A stretch of DNA of 64,000 bases from Bryobacterales bacterium (lineage in GTDB: Bacteria > Acidobacteriota > Terriglobia > Bryobacterales > UBA6623): assembly GCA_022824585.1 (NCBI GenBank), contig JAJDZN010000323.1, positions 1 through 64,000 on the forward strand, written 5' to 3'. The position numbers and the translations under genes are program-made. Below are positions 27,318 to 37,612 of this stretch, one piece after another. Position 1 is the first letter of the stretch. The number at the start of each line of letters is the position of its first letter. The notes under the pieces are model-generated. The model was not told the origin of the DNA, did no database searches, and saw nothing but the letters and a program-made list of their open reading frames with translations.

Positions 27318-27517
27318 GCAAGCGGACGAAACCGAAACCCCGAACCGTCGAATCGGTCTAGTCGAGCTACCAGCCGACCAAGGCCGAAATGGTGAAGGCG
27401 TTCGCCGTGGACGTGCCGGGCGCTACGGTCGACGAGCGGATGGCTTCGCTCGGCTGCGGCCTTGCCGAGACAGTCCGCGTTCGCTGGATCGACAAGCCCC
27501 GGACCAGGAGGCGGTAA
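27314..27517 (+). pseudogene. small protein gene interrupted by one in-frame TAG
   Basis: The frame starts with ATG at 27314, overlapping the TGA of the previous gene (ATGA). It reads MSKRTKPKPRTVESV, then TAG at 27359-27361, then continues without another stop for 51 codons to a TAA at 27515: SSYQPTKAEMVKAF..., ending VRWIDKPRTRRR. The SSYQPxKAE motif is familiar from small bacterial proteins of this size, so both halves belong to one gene. Only one base separates it from an intact reading. TAG is a normal stop in neighbouring genes, so a nonsense mutation is the simplest explanation. Confidence 0.55.
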
Positions 27518-27884
27518 CGCAGGGTGTCAAGCGGTTCGGGCGCATTCTTCGTCACTATTCCATGTGATTCCTAGAGTGCTTGGGAAGATCAAGGGCTGGT
27601 TTCTTCCCATGCCAGAGGAGCATCCAACACGGATGCTCATTCCCATTGCGAACAACCCCTCCCTTCGGGCGCGCTCGGCATTGGAAGAGACTGCGTTTGG
27701 CACCTCCCGCAGGAAGTGGCTATCCTAGTTTTGGAGATCGGGACTCCCAGGTTGGGGCTCGGATCCGGGGTCCGAGCAGCGGACCGGCGACTATTCTCTC
27801 CGCGATACGGCGCGACTTAGAAGCGACGCTGTCTTAGCTGAGAACGGGCGCCACCTCTACTACCGGGCATCAGGGAACGCAGAC
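27518..27884. other. 367-bp gap upstream of gltD
   Basis: No gene is supported. It should contain the gltD promoter; I could not place it. Confidence 0.35.
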
Positions 27885-29351
27885 ATGGGCAAAGTCACCG
27901 GGTTCATGGAATTCGACCGCCAGGCGACCCCGTACCGGCAGGTCGAGGAGCGCGTGCAGGACTGGAAGGAGGTCATGCACCGCTTGGAGGAGCCCCAGCT
28001 CAAGACCCAAGGCGCCCGCTGCATGGATTGCGGCATCCCGTTCTGTCACAGCGGCTGCCCGATCAACAACATCATTCCCGACTGGAACGATCTGGTCTAC
28101 CGGGGACGCTGGAAAGAAGCCCTGCAGGTGCTGCACTCCACCAACAACTTCCCCGAATTCACAGGGCGGATCTGCCCTGCGCCGTGCGAGACCGCCTGCG
28201 TGCTCGGCATCAACGACGACCCGGTTTCGATCAAGTCCATCGAGAAGGCCATTGCCGACCGCGGCTGGCAAGAGGGCTGGATCAAGCCGGAGCCGCCGCC
28301 CAGCCGCACGGGCAAGAAGGTGGCGGTCGTGGGTTCGGGCCCGGCCGGGCTGGCCGCTGCGCAGCAGCTGAACCGCGCGGGCCACAGCGTCACCGTATAC
28401 GAGAAGAACGAGGTGCCCGGCGGGCTGCTGGTGCTAGGCATCCCGGACTTCAAGATGGACAAGCAGTTGGTCGCGCGTCGCGTCCAGCAGATGGAGGCCG
28501 AAGGCATCGAGTTTCGTTGCGGAATCCACGTGGGAGTGGGCCTCGAAGCCCAGAAGCTGTTGGCCGAGCACGACGCCATCCTGCTGTGCATTGGCTCGGA
28601 GCATCCGCGCGACCTCCCGATCCCCGGTCGAGACTTGAACGGCATCCACTACGCGATGAACTTCCTGCCCCAGCAGAACCGGCGGGTGGCAGGACGCCCG
28701 GTCGATCCGAAATTCGACCTAAGCGCGGCGGGCAAGAACGTGGTGATCATCGGCGGGGGCGATACCGGCGCGGACTGCCTCGGAACGTCGCGTCGCCAAG
28801 GCGCGATCAACATCCACCAGTTCGAGCTGCTGCCGAAGCCGCCCGACAGCCGGGACGAGCCCGGGGCGATGCCCTGGCCGAACTGGCCCTTCACGTTCAA
28901 GGTCGAGAGCTCGCACGAAGAGGGCGATGTGCGCGACTACGCGATCAATACGAAAGAGTTCATCAGCGACGCCAACGGCAACGTGCGGGCCCTGCGAGCC
29001 GTTCGCCTGCAATGGCCGGAGCCCGATCCGATCACGGGCCGTCGGCCCTTCAAGTTCGAAGATGTCCCTGGGAGCGAATTCGAGGTGCCCGCCGACCTTG
29101 TGCTGCTGGCGATGGGCTTTGTGCACCCGGTCCACGAGGGCGTTGTCAGCCAGCTTGGCGTAGCCAAGGACCAGCGCGGCAACGTGGAGGCGGATTTCGG
29201 CGGATTTCAGACCAGCGTGCCCAACGTCTTTGCCGCCGGCGACGTCCGCCGCGGCCAGTCGCTGGTTGTCTGGGCCATCGCCGAGGGCCGCAAGGCGGCC
29301 CGTGCGGTCGACATCCATCTGACCGGCTCGAGCATGCTGCCTGCGCACTGA
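27885..29351 (+). CDS. gltD: glutamate synthase small subunit
   Basis: The 488-residue flavoprotein passes electrons from NADPH to the large subunit (GltB), which makes glutamate from glutamine and 2-oxoglutarate. The N-terminal region carries the 4Fe-4S ligands [14 protein letters not shown] (Cys46, 49, 54, 58) and CPAPCETAC (Cys97-105). An FAD-binding [13 protein letters not shown] follows at about 148-160, and an NADPH site [13 protein letters not shown] at about 286-298. The length is normal. gltB is not adjacent, although the two usually are. It could also serve another NADPH-dependent partner, but the sequence is that of GltD. Confidence 0.93.
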   Translation: MGKVTGFMEFDRQATPYRQVEERVQDWKEVMHRLEEPQLKTQGARCMDCGIPFCHSGCPINNIIPDWNDLVYRGRWKEALQVLHSTNNFPEFTGRICPAPCETACVLGINDDPVSIKSIEKAIADRGWQEGWIKPEPPPSRTGKKVAVVGSGPAGLAAAQQLNRAGHSVTVYEKNEVPGGLLVLGIPDFKMDKQLVARRVQQMEAEGIEFRCGIHVGVGLEAQKLLAEHDAILLCIGSEHPRDLPIPGRDLNGIHYAMNFLPQQNRRVAGRPVDPKFDLSAAGKNVVIIGGGDTGADCLGTSRRQGAINIHQFELLPKPPDSRDEPGAMPWPNWPFTFKVESSHEEGDVRDYAINTKEFISDANGNVRALRAVRLQWPEPDPITGRRPFKFEDVPGSEFEVPADLVLLAMGFVHPVHEGVVSQLGVAKDQRGNVEADFGGFQTSVPNVFAAGDVRRGQSLVVWAIAEGRKAARAVDIHLTGSSMLPAH

Positions 29352-29398
29352 GGCGCGGTCCAGCCCACAGCGGACCGCAAGCGGCGCTGCGCGCTCCC

Positions 29399-29803
29399 TC
29401 AGCGGGCCGTTTCCTTCGCTTCCAGCTTCTTGCGCAGCCGGGCCGCGAAACGGCTGACATCGACCACGACGCGGTCATGCGTGCCCCTGCCGACCACTTC
29501 GGCCCCGTCCGAAGCCTCTACTTCGAAGCTGGCGCGACGCCCGTCAACGGTAACGAGCTTGGCAGTGTACGTCACCGACTGCCCCATCGGCGTCGCGGCC
29601 AAGTGCTCCACGCTGACCTTGATTCCCACGCTGTCGTTGCCTTCGCCTACATGCGGCAGGATGGCGTCGCGGCAACATATCTCCATCCAATAGATCATTG
29701 ACGGCGTTGACAGGGATGGGCGTACGTCCGCCCCGAGAAAGTTGATGCAATCGTCGCGTCGCACGACGCGGACTTGTTCTAGCGAGATGCCCGGTTCCAG
29801 CAT
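29399..29803 (-). CDS. hotdog-fold thioesterase, FlK-like
   Basis: The 134-residue protein resembles the FlK-type (fluoroacetyl-CoA thioesterase-like) hotdog enzymes: STPSMIYWMEICCRDAI, VEHLAATPMGQSVTYTAKL and a closing GRGTHDRVVVD with the conserved His. It would hydrolyse small acyl-CoAs in the cytoplasm; FlK's fluoroacetate specificity cannot be assumed. The start at 29803 (MLEPGISLEQV) was chosen because earlier in-frame sequence is Cys/Arg-rich and not part of the family. Confidence 0.8.
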   Translation of the reverse strand: MLEPGISLEQVRVVRRDDCINFLGADVRPSLSTPSMIYWMEICCRDAILPHVGEGNDSVGIKVSVEHLAATPMGQSVTYTAKLVTVDGRRASFEVEASDGAEVVGRGTHDRVVVDVSRFAARLRKKLEAKETAR

Positions 29804-29850
29804 GTTGCGATCATACAATCCTCGCCAGCACGCCCTTATAATCGGGGCAC

Positions 29851-30345
29851 ATGCCACAAGCCACGCGGCGCCAAGCGCTGGTCTCGATAGCTGCAGGGCT
29901 GTCCGTTCGCTCCCTGCCCGCGCAAGAGGCTTACGAGCCCGTTACGTTTTCTGCAGAAGAGTTCGATCTGCTTGGAATCGTGGTGGACATGATCCTGCCC
30001 GCATCGGACACGCCCGGGGCGCGCGAAGTGGGCGTCCACGCGATGATCGACGACGATCTGGCCAAGAGCTCCGATCCGCTGGAAACGCTCCGCCACGGGC
30101 TGGCCGCATTGCGCGCGGAAGGCTTTGCAGACATGGAAATGCCGCAGCGCGTGGCCGCGCTCACCCGCTTCGAAGGGGGTTCCGGGGCGAACAAGGACTT
30201 TTTCGAGACCGTCAAGGGATTGACGATCGACGCCTACTACTCGACCGAAGTCGGCTTGGTCCAAGAGCTGGGCTACCAAGGCAACACCTATCTGGACGAA
30301 TTTCCGGGCTGCACGCACGGCCACGAGCTAGAGGACGCTGACTGA
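29851..30345 (+). CDS. gluconate 2-dehydrogenase subunit 3 family protein
   Basis: The 164-residue exported protein has a twin-arginine-like signal ([22 protein letters not shown]) followed by the subunit 3 domain ([25 protein letters not shown]). In acetic acid and other bacteria this subunit partners a GMC flavoprotein dehydrogenase in the periplasm and probably carries it out through Tat. That flavoprotein is the next gene, which starts on this gene's stop (shared base at 30345), so translation is coupled. It diverges from the thioesterase. Confidence 0.9.
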   Translation: MPQATRRQALVSIAAGLSVRSLPAQEAYEPVTFSAEEFDLLGIVVDMILPASDTPGAREVGVHAMIDDDLAKSSDPLETLRHGLAALRAEGFADMEMPQRVAALTRFEGGSGANKDFFETVKGLTIDAYYSTEVGLVQELGYQGNTYLDEFPGCTHGHELEDAD

Positions 30346-31979
30346 TGGCCGCCGGCGACCACGACGTCGTGATCATCGGCAGCGGGGCCTCCGGCGGAAT
30401 GGCCGCATGGAACCTGACGCGCAAGGGTGCCAAGGTGCTGATGCTCGAGGCGGGAGAACGGTTCGAGCGAGCGGAATTCTGGTCGCACGTCAAGCCGTGG
30501 GAGGAGCGCGAGCGCCGGCGGCGCGGGGAGCGCAGCCCCGGATTCGAGACGCTGCCGCTGCGCGAGAGCCCCTACGAAACTCCAGCCGGCCAGCACTTCC
30601 TGCTGCGCCGGGTCTGGGGCGTTGGCGGCAAGACCAACATTTGGGGGCGGGTCTCGCTGCGCTACGGCGACCTGAACTTCAGCGAGCCGGCGGTTGACGG
30701 CTGGGAGATTCCGTGGCCGGTGTCGTACAGCGACATCGCCCCTTACTACGACAACGTCGAAAAGCTGATCGGGGTCTGCGGCGGCGCCGACGACTCGAAG
30801 TTCTTGCCCGGGTCCCGGCACCACCTTCCGCCGCCGAACCTGCGCTGCGGCGAAGTGCTGCTGCGCAAGGGTGCCGAGAAGGCCGGATACACCGTGGTGA
30901 ACGGCCGCCGCGCGGTCCTGACCGAGGAGCATCGCGGTCGGGCCAAGTGCCACTATTGCGGCGCGTGCGGCAAAGGCTGCGATATCGGCGCGTTCTTCAA
31001 CTCGCAGGACTACCTCTTGCAGGACGCCTTCGCCACAGGCAAGCTGGAGCTGCGGGAGAACGCCATCGTCTCGCACGTGCTGACGGACGAAGACGGCGCG
31101 GCGAGCGGCGTGCGCTACTTCGAGCGGTTGACCGGAGAGGAGCGCACCGTCTCCGCCAAGCGCGTGGTGGTAGCGGCATCGGCGGTCGACTCGACCAGAA
31201 TCCTGCTCAATTCCAAGTCCTCCGCATATCCCAATGGCATTGGCAACGGCTCCGACGTGATCGGGCGCTACCTCTGCGAGCAGTTTCGATTTCACGTCTA
31301 CGCGTTCGCGCCTCAACTCTACGGACGCCCCGCGACCAACGACGACGGCATCTCGGGAGGGCACATCTACATTCCCAGGTTCGAAAGCCCCGAGGAGAAG
31401 CGCGACTACATGCGCGGCTTCGGCATCCAGCTGTGGGGCATCGGCTGCGGCTCCAACGCCCAATTCGCCAAGCGCATGGCGGGATTCGGCCTTGACTTCA
31501 AGCGCGGCGTGCGCAAGAGCTATCCCGCGCTGGTCCAGATGCATCCCTATGGCGAGGTGCTGCCCTACAGGCACAACCGAATCGCGGTCGATGGCACTCC
31601 GCCGGACCGCTTCGGCGTTCCCACGATTCGGATCGAGTACAAGCTGGGCGAGAACGAGCGCAAGATGATCCCGCGCATGTACGACGTCGTGGAGGAGATC
31701 CTCCACTCGATGCGGGCAGAACCGCTGCCCTACCAGCGGGGAGACCTAGATGAGCTGGGGGCAGCGATCCACGAGCACGGCACGTGCCGCATGGGCGAAG
31801 ACCCCAAGCGCTCGGCGTTGAACGCCTACATGCAAATGCACGAAGTTCCGAACGTGTTCGTCGTGGACGGCAGCGCATTCCCGACGCCGACCGAGAAGAA
31901 TCCCACGCTGAGCATCCTGGCATTCGCCTGGCGGGCAACCGACTATATGGCCGAACAGATGCGGCTGGGAAACATCTAA
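30345..31979 (+). CDS. GMC-family FAD-dependent oxidoreductase
   Basis: The 544-residue flavoprotein has an N-terminal FAD site ([15 protein letters not shown], about 8-22), a segment [12 protein letters not shown], a Cys cluster [11 protein letters not shown] (about 204-214), a catalytic-type HEHGTCRMG near 476 and the C-terminal [16 protein letters not shown]. It is a sugar/alcohol dehydrogenase of the gluconate-type class; the substrate is unknown. No signal peptide of its own is visible, so it probably rides with the Tat-signal-bearing subunit 3 encoded before it. The usual cytochrome c subunit is missing here. Confidence 0.92.
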   Translation: MAAGDHDVVIIGSGASGGMAAWNLTRKGAKVLMLEAGERFERAEFWSHVKPWEERERRRRGERSPGFETLPLRESPYETPAGQHFLLRRVWGVGGKTNIWGRVSLRYGDLNFSEPAVDGWEIPWPVSYSDIAPYYDNVEKLIGVCGGADDSKFLPGSRHHLPPPNLRCGEVLLRKGAEKAGYTVVNGRRAVLTEEHRGRAKCHYCGACGKGCDIGAFFNSQDYLLQDAFATGKLELRENAIVSHVLTDEDGAASGVRYFERLTGEERTVSAKRVVVAASAVDSTRILLNSKSSAYPNGIGNGSDVIGRYLCEQFRFHVYAFAPQLYGRPATNDDGISGGHIYIPRFESPEEKRDYMRGFGIQLWGIGCGSNAQFAKRMAGFGLDFKRGVRKSYPALVQMHPYGEVLPYRHNRIAVDGTPPDRFGVPTIRIEYKLGENERKMIPRMYDVVEEILHSMRAEPLPYQRGDLDELGAAIHEHGTCRMGEDPKRSALNAYMQMHEVPNVFVVDGSAFPTPTEKNPTLSILAFAWRATDYMAEQMRLGNI

Positions 31980-32066
31980 TCCCGGCCGGATTCGGCGGGC
32001 GATCAACCTGCTGCCCGACAGCTAGCGCTCCGGATCTCGAGCGGCGGCTAGCGCGCTGCGGGAGGG

Positions 32067-33068
32067 CTACGGATTCGCAGACTTCTCCAGCTCGCTATCG
32101 ATGACGCTGCGGTAGTTCTCGATGGCCCTCGCTCCGGTCATCAGGATCCCGTTGACCAAGATGGCGGGCGTGCCCTCGATGCCCAGATTCCTCCCTTCGG
32201 ATGCCTCGATCGAGACGGGTCGCTGATACTTGCCGGAATTCAAGCATTCCATCAGCGGCTCCGGGTCCACTTCCGTAGCCTCTGCTACCTCGGTGTAGGT
32301 CGCATCGGTGAACAGGTCCTGCTCAAACAGCTTGGCGCGGTACTCCCAAAACTTGTCTTGCTCTCCGGCGCAGCGTGCCGCCTGCGCCGCGCGCACGGCT
32401 TCTGGATGGATATCGGTCAGAGGCAGGTCCTTGAACACCCAGCGGATGCGATCTTCGTATTCCTCGCGCAGTTCGGACAGGACGGGCTGGACCTTGCGGC
32501 AAAACGGGCATTGAAAGTCCGAAAACTCCACGATCGTCACAGGGGCGTCCAACGGGCCCCGCTGACGGACCTCTTCCAAGTCCACCGGCAGCCTGGGAGG
32601 GTCCAGATGGACCTCTATCGCGGAATCGGCGCGGAGCGCTGCAACGAGATCGTTCAGGTGCGTGGTCGCCTTCTGCTGGCGCAAGACCCTGACAATCTCG
32701 TCCCGAACCTCCTTCAGCGGCAGATTGATCTTGTCCTTCTGCTCGTTGTAGAAGTCGCTGACTTCCTTGTTCGTGGGCGCGCCGATCTTCGGCTCGACCT
32801 CAACCTCGACGAACTCTTGGACGGTGACGCCGCGCCGCTCGGCCTCGTCTTGGAGGAGTTTGGACGCGATCGCGGAACCGAGCGCCTGCGAACGCAAGGC
32901 ATGGATCTGCTGATCCAGCTTGCGCTGCTGGGCGCTGACCTCGAGGTCGGACTCGAAGATGGGATCGCCGTTGACCGTGGCCAAGGGCTCGTCTTCCCCG
33001 AACGTCGGTATTGCGAGCAGCGCCACGGAGAACGCGGCGGCACCGATTGCCTGCTTCATGATTCTCAT
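32067..33068 (-). CDS. SurA-N-like domain fused to DsbA-like thioredoxin
   Basis: The 333-residue exported protein has a signal peptide (about 1-24), a SurA N-terminal-like helical chaperone region (about 25-150: ATVNGDPIFESDLEVS, then QEFVEVEVEP) and a DsbA-like thioredoxin domain (about 160-330) with the active site CPFC (Cys187, Cys190), then the cis-Pro segment EGTPAILVNG. It should act in the periplasm on protein folding and disulfides. SurA's peptidyl-prolyl isomerase domain is absent. The fusion would couple client capture with disulfide exchange. The first of two Met codons (33068, 33059) was used. Confidence 0.85.
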   Translation of the reverse strand: MRIMKQAIGAAAFSVALLAIPTFGEDEPLATVNGDPIFESDLEVSAQQRKLDQQIHALRSQALGSAIASKLLQDEAERRGVTVQEFVEVEVEPKIGAPTNKEVSDFYNEQKDKINLPLKEVRDEIVRVLRQQKATTHLNDLVAALRADSAIEVHLDPPRLPVDLEEVRQRGPLDAPVTIVEFSDFQCPFCRKVQPVLSELREEYEDRIRWVFKDLPLTDIHPEAVRAAQAARCAGEQDKFWEYRAKLFEQDLFTDATYTEVAEATEVDPEPLMECLNSGKYQRPVSIEASEGRNLGIEGTPAILVNGILMTGARAIENYRSVIDSELEKSANP

Positions 33069-33371
33069 TGTAGTGGCTGAGGGCTCAGAATTACCATCGA
33101 AACCGGGTTCTCGAGGCGGTGCTGCGGCAGCGGATCAACCACCTCTGCACGGCGGGTCAGGATTCACGAGGAGGGCGGGCAGCCAAGGCTTGGCCTCGGC
33201 CCTTCCGACCCACGGTGCGACGTTGGCTTTGACGATGCAGTCAGGCATTGAGCGCGAACATCCGCGCCGCCGACTACGTGTTGTCAGAGTCCTTCGCCGG
33301 ACCAAGCTTGCGACGCAAGCGATCACGTGGTTGTTGCACGCCCAGCGCTCGCATAATAGCCTGTTGGAACT
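33069..33371. other. 303-bp divergent intergenic region
   Basis: It separates the SurA-N/DsbA-like gene (minus) from the ThuA-like gene (plus) and should hold both promoters. No gene is supported. Confidence 0.4.
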
Positions 33372-34256
33372 ATGTGGATCCTTGCTGCTCTCATACCGCT
33401 CATCGCCCTTCCGTTGGCTGCGGCAGACGCCATTAGCGTGCTCGTGTGGGACGAGCGACAACCCCGCCAATCCCAAGCCTACGACAACTTTCTCGGCAAC
33501 GAGATCGCAGCGCACCTAGAGGCGCTACCTGGCTTGGAAGTAGTTTCAGTCGGCCAAGATGATCCCGGTCATGGACTTAGCGCTCTGGATCAGCAAGACG
33601 TCTTGGTGTGGTGGGGACACGTGCGCCAAGGAGAGATCCCTGACGAAGTCGGCCAGCGCGTCGTCGAGCTGGTGCGCTCCGGCAAGCTGGCGCTGATCAC
33701 TCTGCACTCGGCGCATTGGTCGGTGCCGTTCATGGAAGCCATGTACTCGCGTACGCGAGATGACGTCAAGCGGCGCTTCCCCAATCCCGAGACCAAGATC
33801 GAATTCGTGCCTCCGCCCGGCCGCATGCCCCCCGCCTACGACTCGATCGTCACGCCGGCGTACTATGCCTTCGTGCGACGCGGCAAGGTCTCGCAAGTCC
33901 GGGTCGACCTGCCCAACTGCGTGTTCCCGGGCGTCGATGCGCACGGCAAGTCCAGCCTAGCGACTGTAACGATGCCGGAACACCCGATCATGGCGGGCTT
34001 GCCGCGTCAATTCGAAATCCCCCAGAGCGAAATGTACGACGAGCCGTTTCATGTCCCGGAACCGGATCAAGTCCTGTTCCGAGAGGACTGGCGCGGCGGC
34101 GGTTGGTTCCGCGGCGGGATGCTCTGGAACTTAGGCGAGGGCAGGGTCTTCTATTTCCGCCCGGGACACGAGACGTTCCCGGTCTTCAAGGACGCCAACA
34201 TGTTGCGCATCCTAGAGAACGCTGTCCGCTGGCTGGGACAAGAGGTGCAACGCTGA
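33372..34256 (+). CDS. secreted ThuA-like protein
   Basis: The 294-residue protein has a signal peptide (about 1-19) and a ThuA-type domain: ISVLVWDERQPRQS at the start, LVWWGHVRQGEI, LALITLHSAHWSVPFM, then GRVFYFRPGHETFP near the end. These proteins share the class I glutamine amidotransferase-like fold but usually have no amidotransferase activity; sugar processing is suspected. It is a second ThuA copy in this window and the two are only distantly similar. It stands alone on its strand. Confidence 0.85.
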   Translation: MWILAALIPLIALPLAAADAISVLVWDERQPRQSQAYDNFLGNEIAAHLEALPGLEVVSVGQDDPGHGLSALDQQDVLVWWGHVRQGEIPDEVGQRVVELVRSGKLALITLHSAHWSVPFMEAMYSRTRDDVKRRFPNPETKIEFVPPPGRMPPAYDSIVTPAYYAFVRRGKVSQVRVDLPNCVFPGVDAHGKSSLATVTMPEHPIMAGLPRQFEIPQSEMYDEPFHVPEPDQVLFREDWRGGGWFRGGMLWNLGEGRVFYFRPGHETFPVFKDANMLRILENAVRWLGQEVQR

Positions 34257-34518
34257 CGCGGCCATCGGACTGCAGACCATAGTTCCCAACGCAACTCCGC
34301 CAGAACCACGTGATCAGTTCTCATCGCCAAGCAGCCGGCTCCAGCCGATGATCACGAGGTCATGAAAGAAGAGAGCAGCGAGCAGGCAGCACGGCTGCAG
34401 GCAGCAACCAAGCCGGGACTTGCCCCAATCTCGCTGAACGACTAGGCTCGTCCGGAACTCAACATGCATGGGCCAGCCTGATCCGGCGTTGGCGCCAGCC
34501 TTGCTGTAGGCCGTCCCG

Positions 34519-35037
34519 TCAGAACGGCAACGCCCGCACCATGTATTGAACCTCGACGTATCCGTGGTCCCGAGTGCCGACAGGCCGGAAGCCGAGCCGC
34601 TCGTGAAACCCAAGTGAGGCGTCATTCCTAGGCCTCAGATTCACCTCGCATGCAATCTTAAGGAACCGTTCCGCTGCCGCTGCTGCCGCATCGAAGTACA
34701 GCGCCTTGGCAATGCCCCGCCCTTGGAACCCCGAGTCTACGGCCACCCGGTCGATATAGAGAAAATCGACGTAGCGTTCGTTCAACCACCGGAAGTTCGG
34801 GCTATCGTAATCAGCTTCCGGCGCGAGACACAGCAGGAAGCCCGCGATCTGCGTAGAGCACTCAGCTACCCGGAAATACTCGGCTTCCCGGGCGAGCCGC
34901 ATCAGCCTCTCCCGCGAGAGGCTGTTGACCGCCGGCACAGCCCGCTCGTTGATGTGCCAGATGGCGTCGAGATCCCCTGCCGCGACATCCCGGAGCCTCA
35001 TCGCGCCTGCTTTCGATTCGCCATGCACCTCGGCCAT
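34519..35037 (-). CDS. GNAT family N-acetyltransferase
   Basis: The protein has about 172 residues and a GNAT fold: RLRDVAAGDLDAIWHIN at the start, the acetyl-CoA motif VDSGFQGRGIAKALY (Q/RxxGxG/A type) in the middle and ASLGFHERLGFRPVG near the end. It transfers an acetyl group to an amine; the target is not known. The start at 35037 is a choice between two nearby Met codons (35037, 35001); the frame extends further upstream but is Arg-rich and not family-like. It diverges from leuS. Confidence 0.82.
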   Translation of the reverse strand: MAEVHGESKAGAMRLRDVAAGDLDAIWHINERAVPAVNSLSRERLMRLAREAEYFRVAECSTQIAGFLLCLAPEADYDSPNFRWLNERYVDFLYIDRVAVDSGFQGRGIAKALYFDAAAAAAERFLKIACEVNLRPRNDASLGFHERLGFRPVGTRDHGYVEVQYMVRALPF

Positions 35038-35167
35038 AGGATTCGGGAGACCTTCTGCGTTTACGCGGCGAGCTACCGCGCGAGAGTCCGCCAGACCATT
35101 ATTCCAGTGCCGTCGGCGCCTTTGCATGGCTCAGCCCCAGCGCCGCCAAGACCGCTAACCTGAATAG

Positions 35168-37612
35168 ATGCAGGCTAAACCCTACAGCCCGCGCGAAATC
35201 GAGCCGAAGTGGCAGCGGTTCTGGACCGAGAACGCCATATACCGGACTTCGGACGATCCCGACAAGCCCAAGTATTACGTCTTGGAGATGCTGCCCTACC
35301 CGTCGGGAGTGCTGCACATGGGCCACGTGCGCAACTACGCGATCGGCGACGCCCTGGCTCGCTACAAGCGCATGCAGGGATTCCGCGTCCTGCATCCCAT
35401 GGGCTGGGACTCGTTCGGCCTGCCAGCCGAGAACGCTGCCATCAAGAACAAGCGCGACCCGCGCTCTTGGACCCGCGCGAACATCGCGGCCATGAAGCGG
35501 CAGCTGAGCGCGTTCGGCTTCAGCTACGACTGGGACTGCGAGATGTCCAGCTGCGAGCCGGAGTACTATCGCTGGAACCAGTGGTTCTTCCTGCGCATGT
35601 GGGAGAAGGGCCTCGCCTATCGCAAGCAGGCCACGGTGAACTGGTGCCCCGCGTGCGCCACCGTGCTGGCCAACGAGCAGGTCGTAGACGGCTGCTGCTG
35701 GCGCCACGAAGACACACCGGTCGAGTTGCAAGAGCGCGACCAGTGGTTCTTCCGCACGACCGCCTACTCGGATGAACTGCTCCGATCGTTGGAAGATCTG
35801 GCCGGCGGGTGGCCCGAGCGCGTGCTGACGATGCAGCGCAACTGGATCGGTCGCTCCGTCGGCACGGAGGTGGACTTCACAGTCAAGGACACCGGTCAGG
35901 CGATTCGCGTGTTCACGACGCGGGTCGACACGATCTTCGGCGCAACCTGCGTGATCTTGGCCCCGCTCCACCCGCTGGTGGCCGAATTCGGCTTGGCGGA
36001 GGAGGGTCAGAAGCTGGCGACGGAAGCTGCGACGCAGGGCCCGGACGACCTCGAGAAGGTCGGCTTCTTCACGGGGCGCTACGCGGTGAATCCGTATGGC
36101 GGACCGGACGTGCCGATTTGGGTGGGCAACTTCGTCGTCATGACCTACGGCACTGGCGCGATCATGGCCGTGCCGGCTCACGACCAGAGGGACTTTGAGT
36201 TCTGCCGCAAGCACGGCATCCCGGTTGTTCCGGTGATCCGCCCGCCCGCCGGCGAGCTCGCCTCGGAGCACGAGATGACCGAAGCGTTCGCAGGCTACGG
36301 CGTCGTGGAGAACTCGGCCCAATTCAGCGGCCTGCCCAGCCAAGTGGCGATCGAGCGCATGAGCGAACACGCGGAAGCCGAAGGATTCGGCAAGGCCGCC
36401 GTAACGTTCCGCCTACGCGACTGGGGGGTGTCCCGGCAGCGCTACTGGGGCACGCCGATCCCGATCATCTTGTGTCCGACATGCGGCTTGGTGCCCGTGC
36501 CCGACGAGGATCTTCCCGTGATGCTGCCCGAAAACGTGAGCCTCACCGGCACGGGCGAATCGCCGCTCCGCGCTGTCCCCGAATTCCTCAGCGTCGACTG
36601 TCCCAAGTGCGGAGGCAAGGCCGAGCGCGAGTCAGACACGATGGATACCTTTGTGGACTCGAGTTGGTATTTCTACCGCTATACCGACGCCCGCAACAGC
36701 TCCGCGCCTTACAGCCCGGACAGGGCCCGGTCGTGGTTCCCGATCGATCAGTACATTGGCGGCGTCGAACACGCCGTGCTGCACCTGATCTACTGCCGCT
36801 TCTTCACCAAAGTGATGCGCGACATGGGCCTGATCGAATGGGACGAGCCGGTCAGCCGCCTGTTTACGCAGGGCATGGTCATTCGCGACGGCCGCAAGAT
36901 GTCAAAGAACCTGGGCAACGTGGTCAGCCCCGAGGAACTGGTTGAGAAATACGGCTCGGACACGGCCCGCGTGTTCTCGCTGTTCGCAGCGCCGCCGGAT
37001 CGGGACCTTGACTGGCAGGACGAGGGCGTGGAAGGCATGTGGCGCTTCCTCTCCCGGGTCTACCGCATCGTCTCCCGCAATGCCAACGGGGAGGTCGCGG
37101 CCGGCAGCGAACCCGCGAACGAGGCCGATCGCGCGGCCCTGCGCAAGCTCCACCAAACGATCGGACGGGTCACGCGCGATTTCGAGACGCGCTGGCACTT
37201 CAACACCTCCATCGCCTCGATCATGGAGCTGACCAACGAGCTTTACGACCGCGAATCGCAGCTCTCGGCAGCTGTCATGCAGGAGCTGCTGCGAGGTCTG
37301 ACGCGGCTGCTGAGCCCTTTCTCGCCGCATCTCGCTGAAGAGCTGTGGGAGAGACTGGGGCAAGCGGCTCCGGTGCTCGACGCCCGCTGGCCATCCGTGG
37401 ATGAGGCCCTTGCGGCGGAGGAAAACGTCCAGGTGGTCGTGCAGGTGAACGGAAAGCTGCGGGACCGGCTCAGCGTGCCAAAGGGCCTGCCCAAGGAGCA
37501 GCTCTCGGAACGGGCGCGCGAGCTGGAGCGCATCAGCTCGCTGCTGCAGGGCAAGACGGTGCGCAAAGTGATCGAAGTCCCTGACAGGCTGGTCAACTTC
37601 GTGGTGGGTTGA
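35168..37612 (+). CDS. leuS: leucyl-tRNA synthetase
   Basis: The 814-residue class I synthetase charges tRNA-Leu with leucine. It starts with the typical KPYSPREIEPKWQRFW, has the HIGH-type motif (HMGH in PSGVLHMGHVRNY), the MGWDSFGLPAENAA segment, an editing (CP1) domain with TTRVDTIFGAT and HPL motifs, and the KMSKS-type motif KMSKN at about 577-581. The C-terminal anticodon-binding domain is present. The length is normal for a bacterial LeuS. The final KMSKS residue is Asn, which is common in LeuS. Confidence 0.96.
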   Translation: MQAKPYSPREIEPKWQRFWTENAIYRTSDDPDKPKYYVLEMLPYPSGVLHMGHVRNYAIGDALARYKRMQGFRVLHPMGWDSFGLPAENAAIKNKRDPRSWTRANIAAMKRQLSAFGFSYDWDCEMSSCEPEYYRWNQWFFLRMWEKGLAYRKQATVNWCPACATVLANEQVVDGCCWRHEDTPVELQERDQWFFRTTAYSDELLRSLEDLAGGWPERVLTMQRNWIGRSVGTEVDFTVKDTGQAIRVFTTRVDTIFGATCVILAPLHPLVAEFGLAEEGQKLATEAATQGPDDLEKVGFFTGRYAVNPYGGPDVPIWVGNFVVMTYGTGAIMAVPAHDQRDFEFCRKHGIPVVPVIRPPAGELASEHEMTEAFAGYGVVENSAQFSGLPSQVAIERMSEHAEAEGFGKAAVTFRLRDWGVSRQRYWGTPIPIILCPTCGLVPVPDEDLPVMLPENVSLTGTGESPLRAVPEFLSVDCPKCGGKAERESDTMDTFVDSSWYFYRYTDARNSSAPYSPDRARSWFPIDQYIGGVEHAVLHLIYCRFFTKVMRDMGLIEWDEPVSRLFTQGMVIRDGRKMSKNLGNVVSPEELVEKYGSDTARVFSLFAAPPDRDLDWQDEGVEGMWRFLSRVYRIVSRNANGEVAAGSEPANEADRAALRKLHQTIGRVTRDFETRWHFNTSIASIMELTNELYDRESQLSAAVMQELLRGLTRLLSPFSPHLAEELWERLGQAAPVLDARWPSVDEALAAEENVQVVVQVNGKLRDRLSVPKGLPKEQLSERARELERISSLLQGKTVRKVIEVPDRLVNFVVG

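Noticed and set aside
28028-29701. Long Arg/Gly/Pro-rich open frame on the plus strand over gltD
   Set aside because: It is an out-of-frame shadow of gltD with no domain and skewed composition caused by high GC.
34314-34625. Minus-strand frame of 103 codons beside the GNAT gene
   Set aside because: It overlaps the GNAT gene in another frame and has no recognisable domain.
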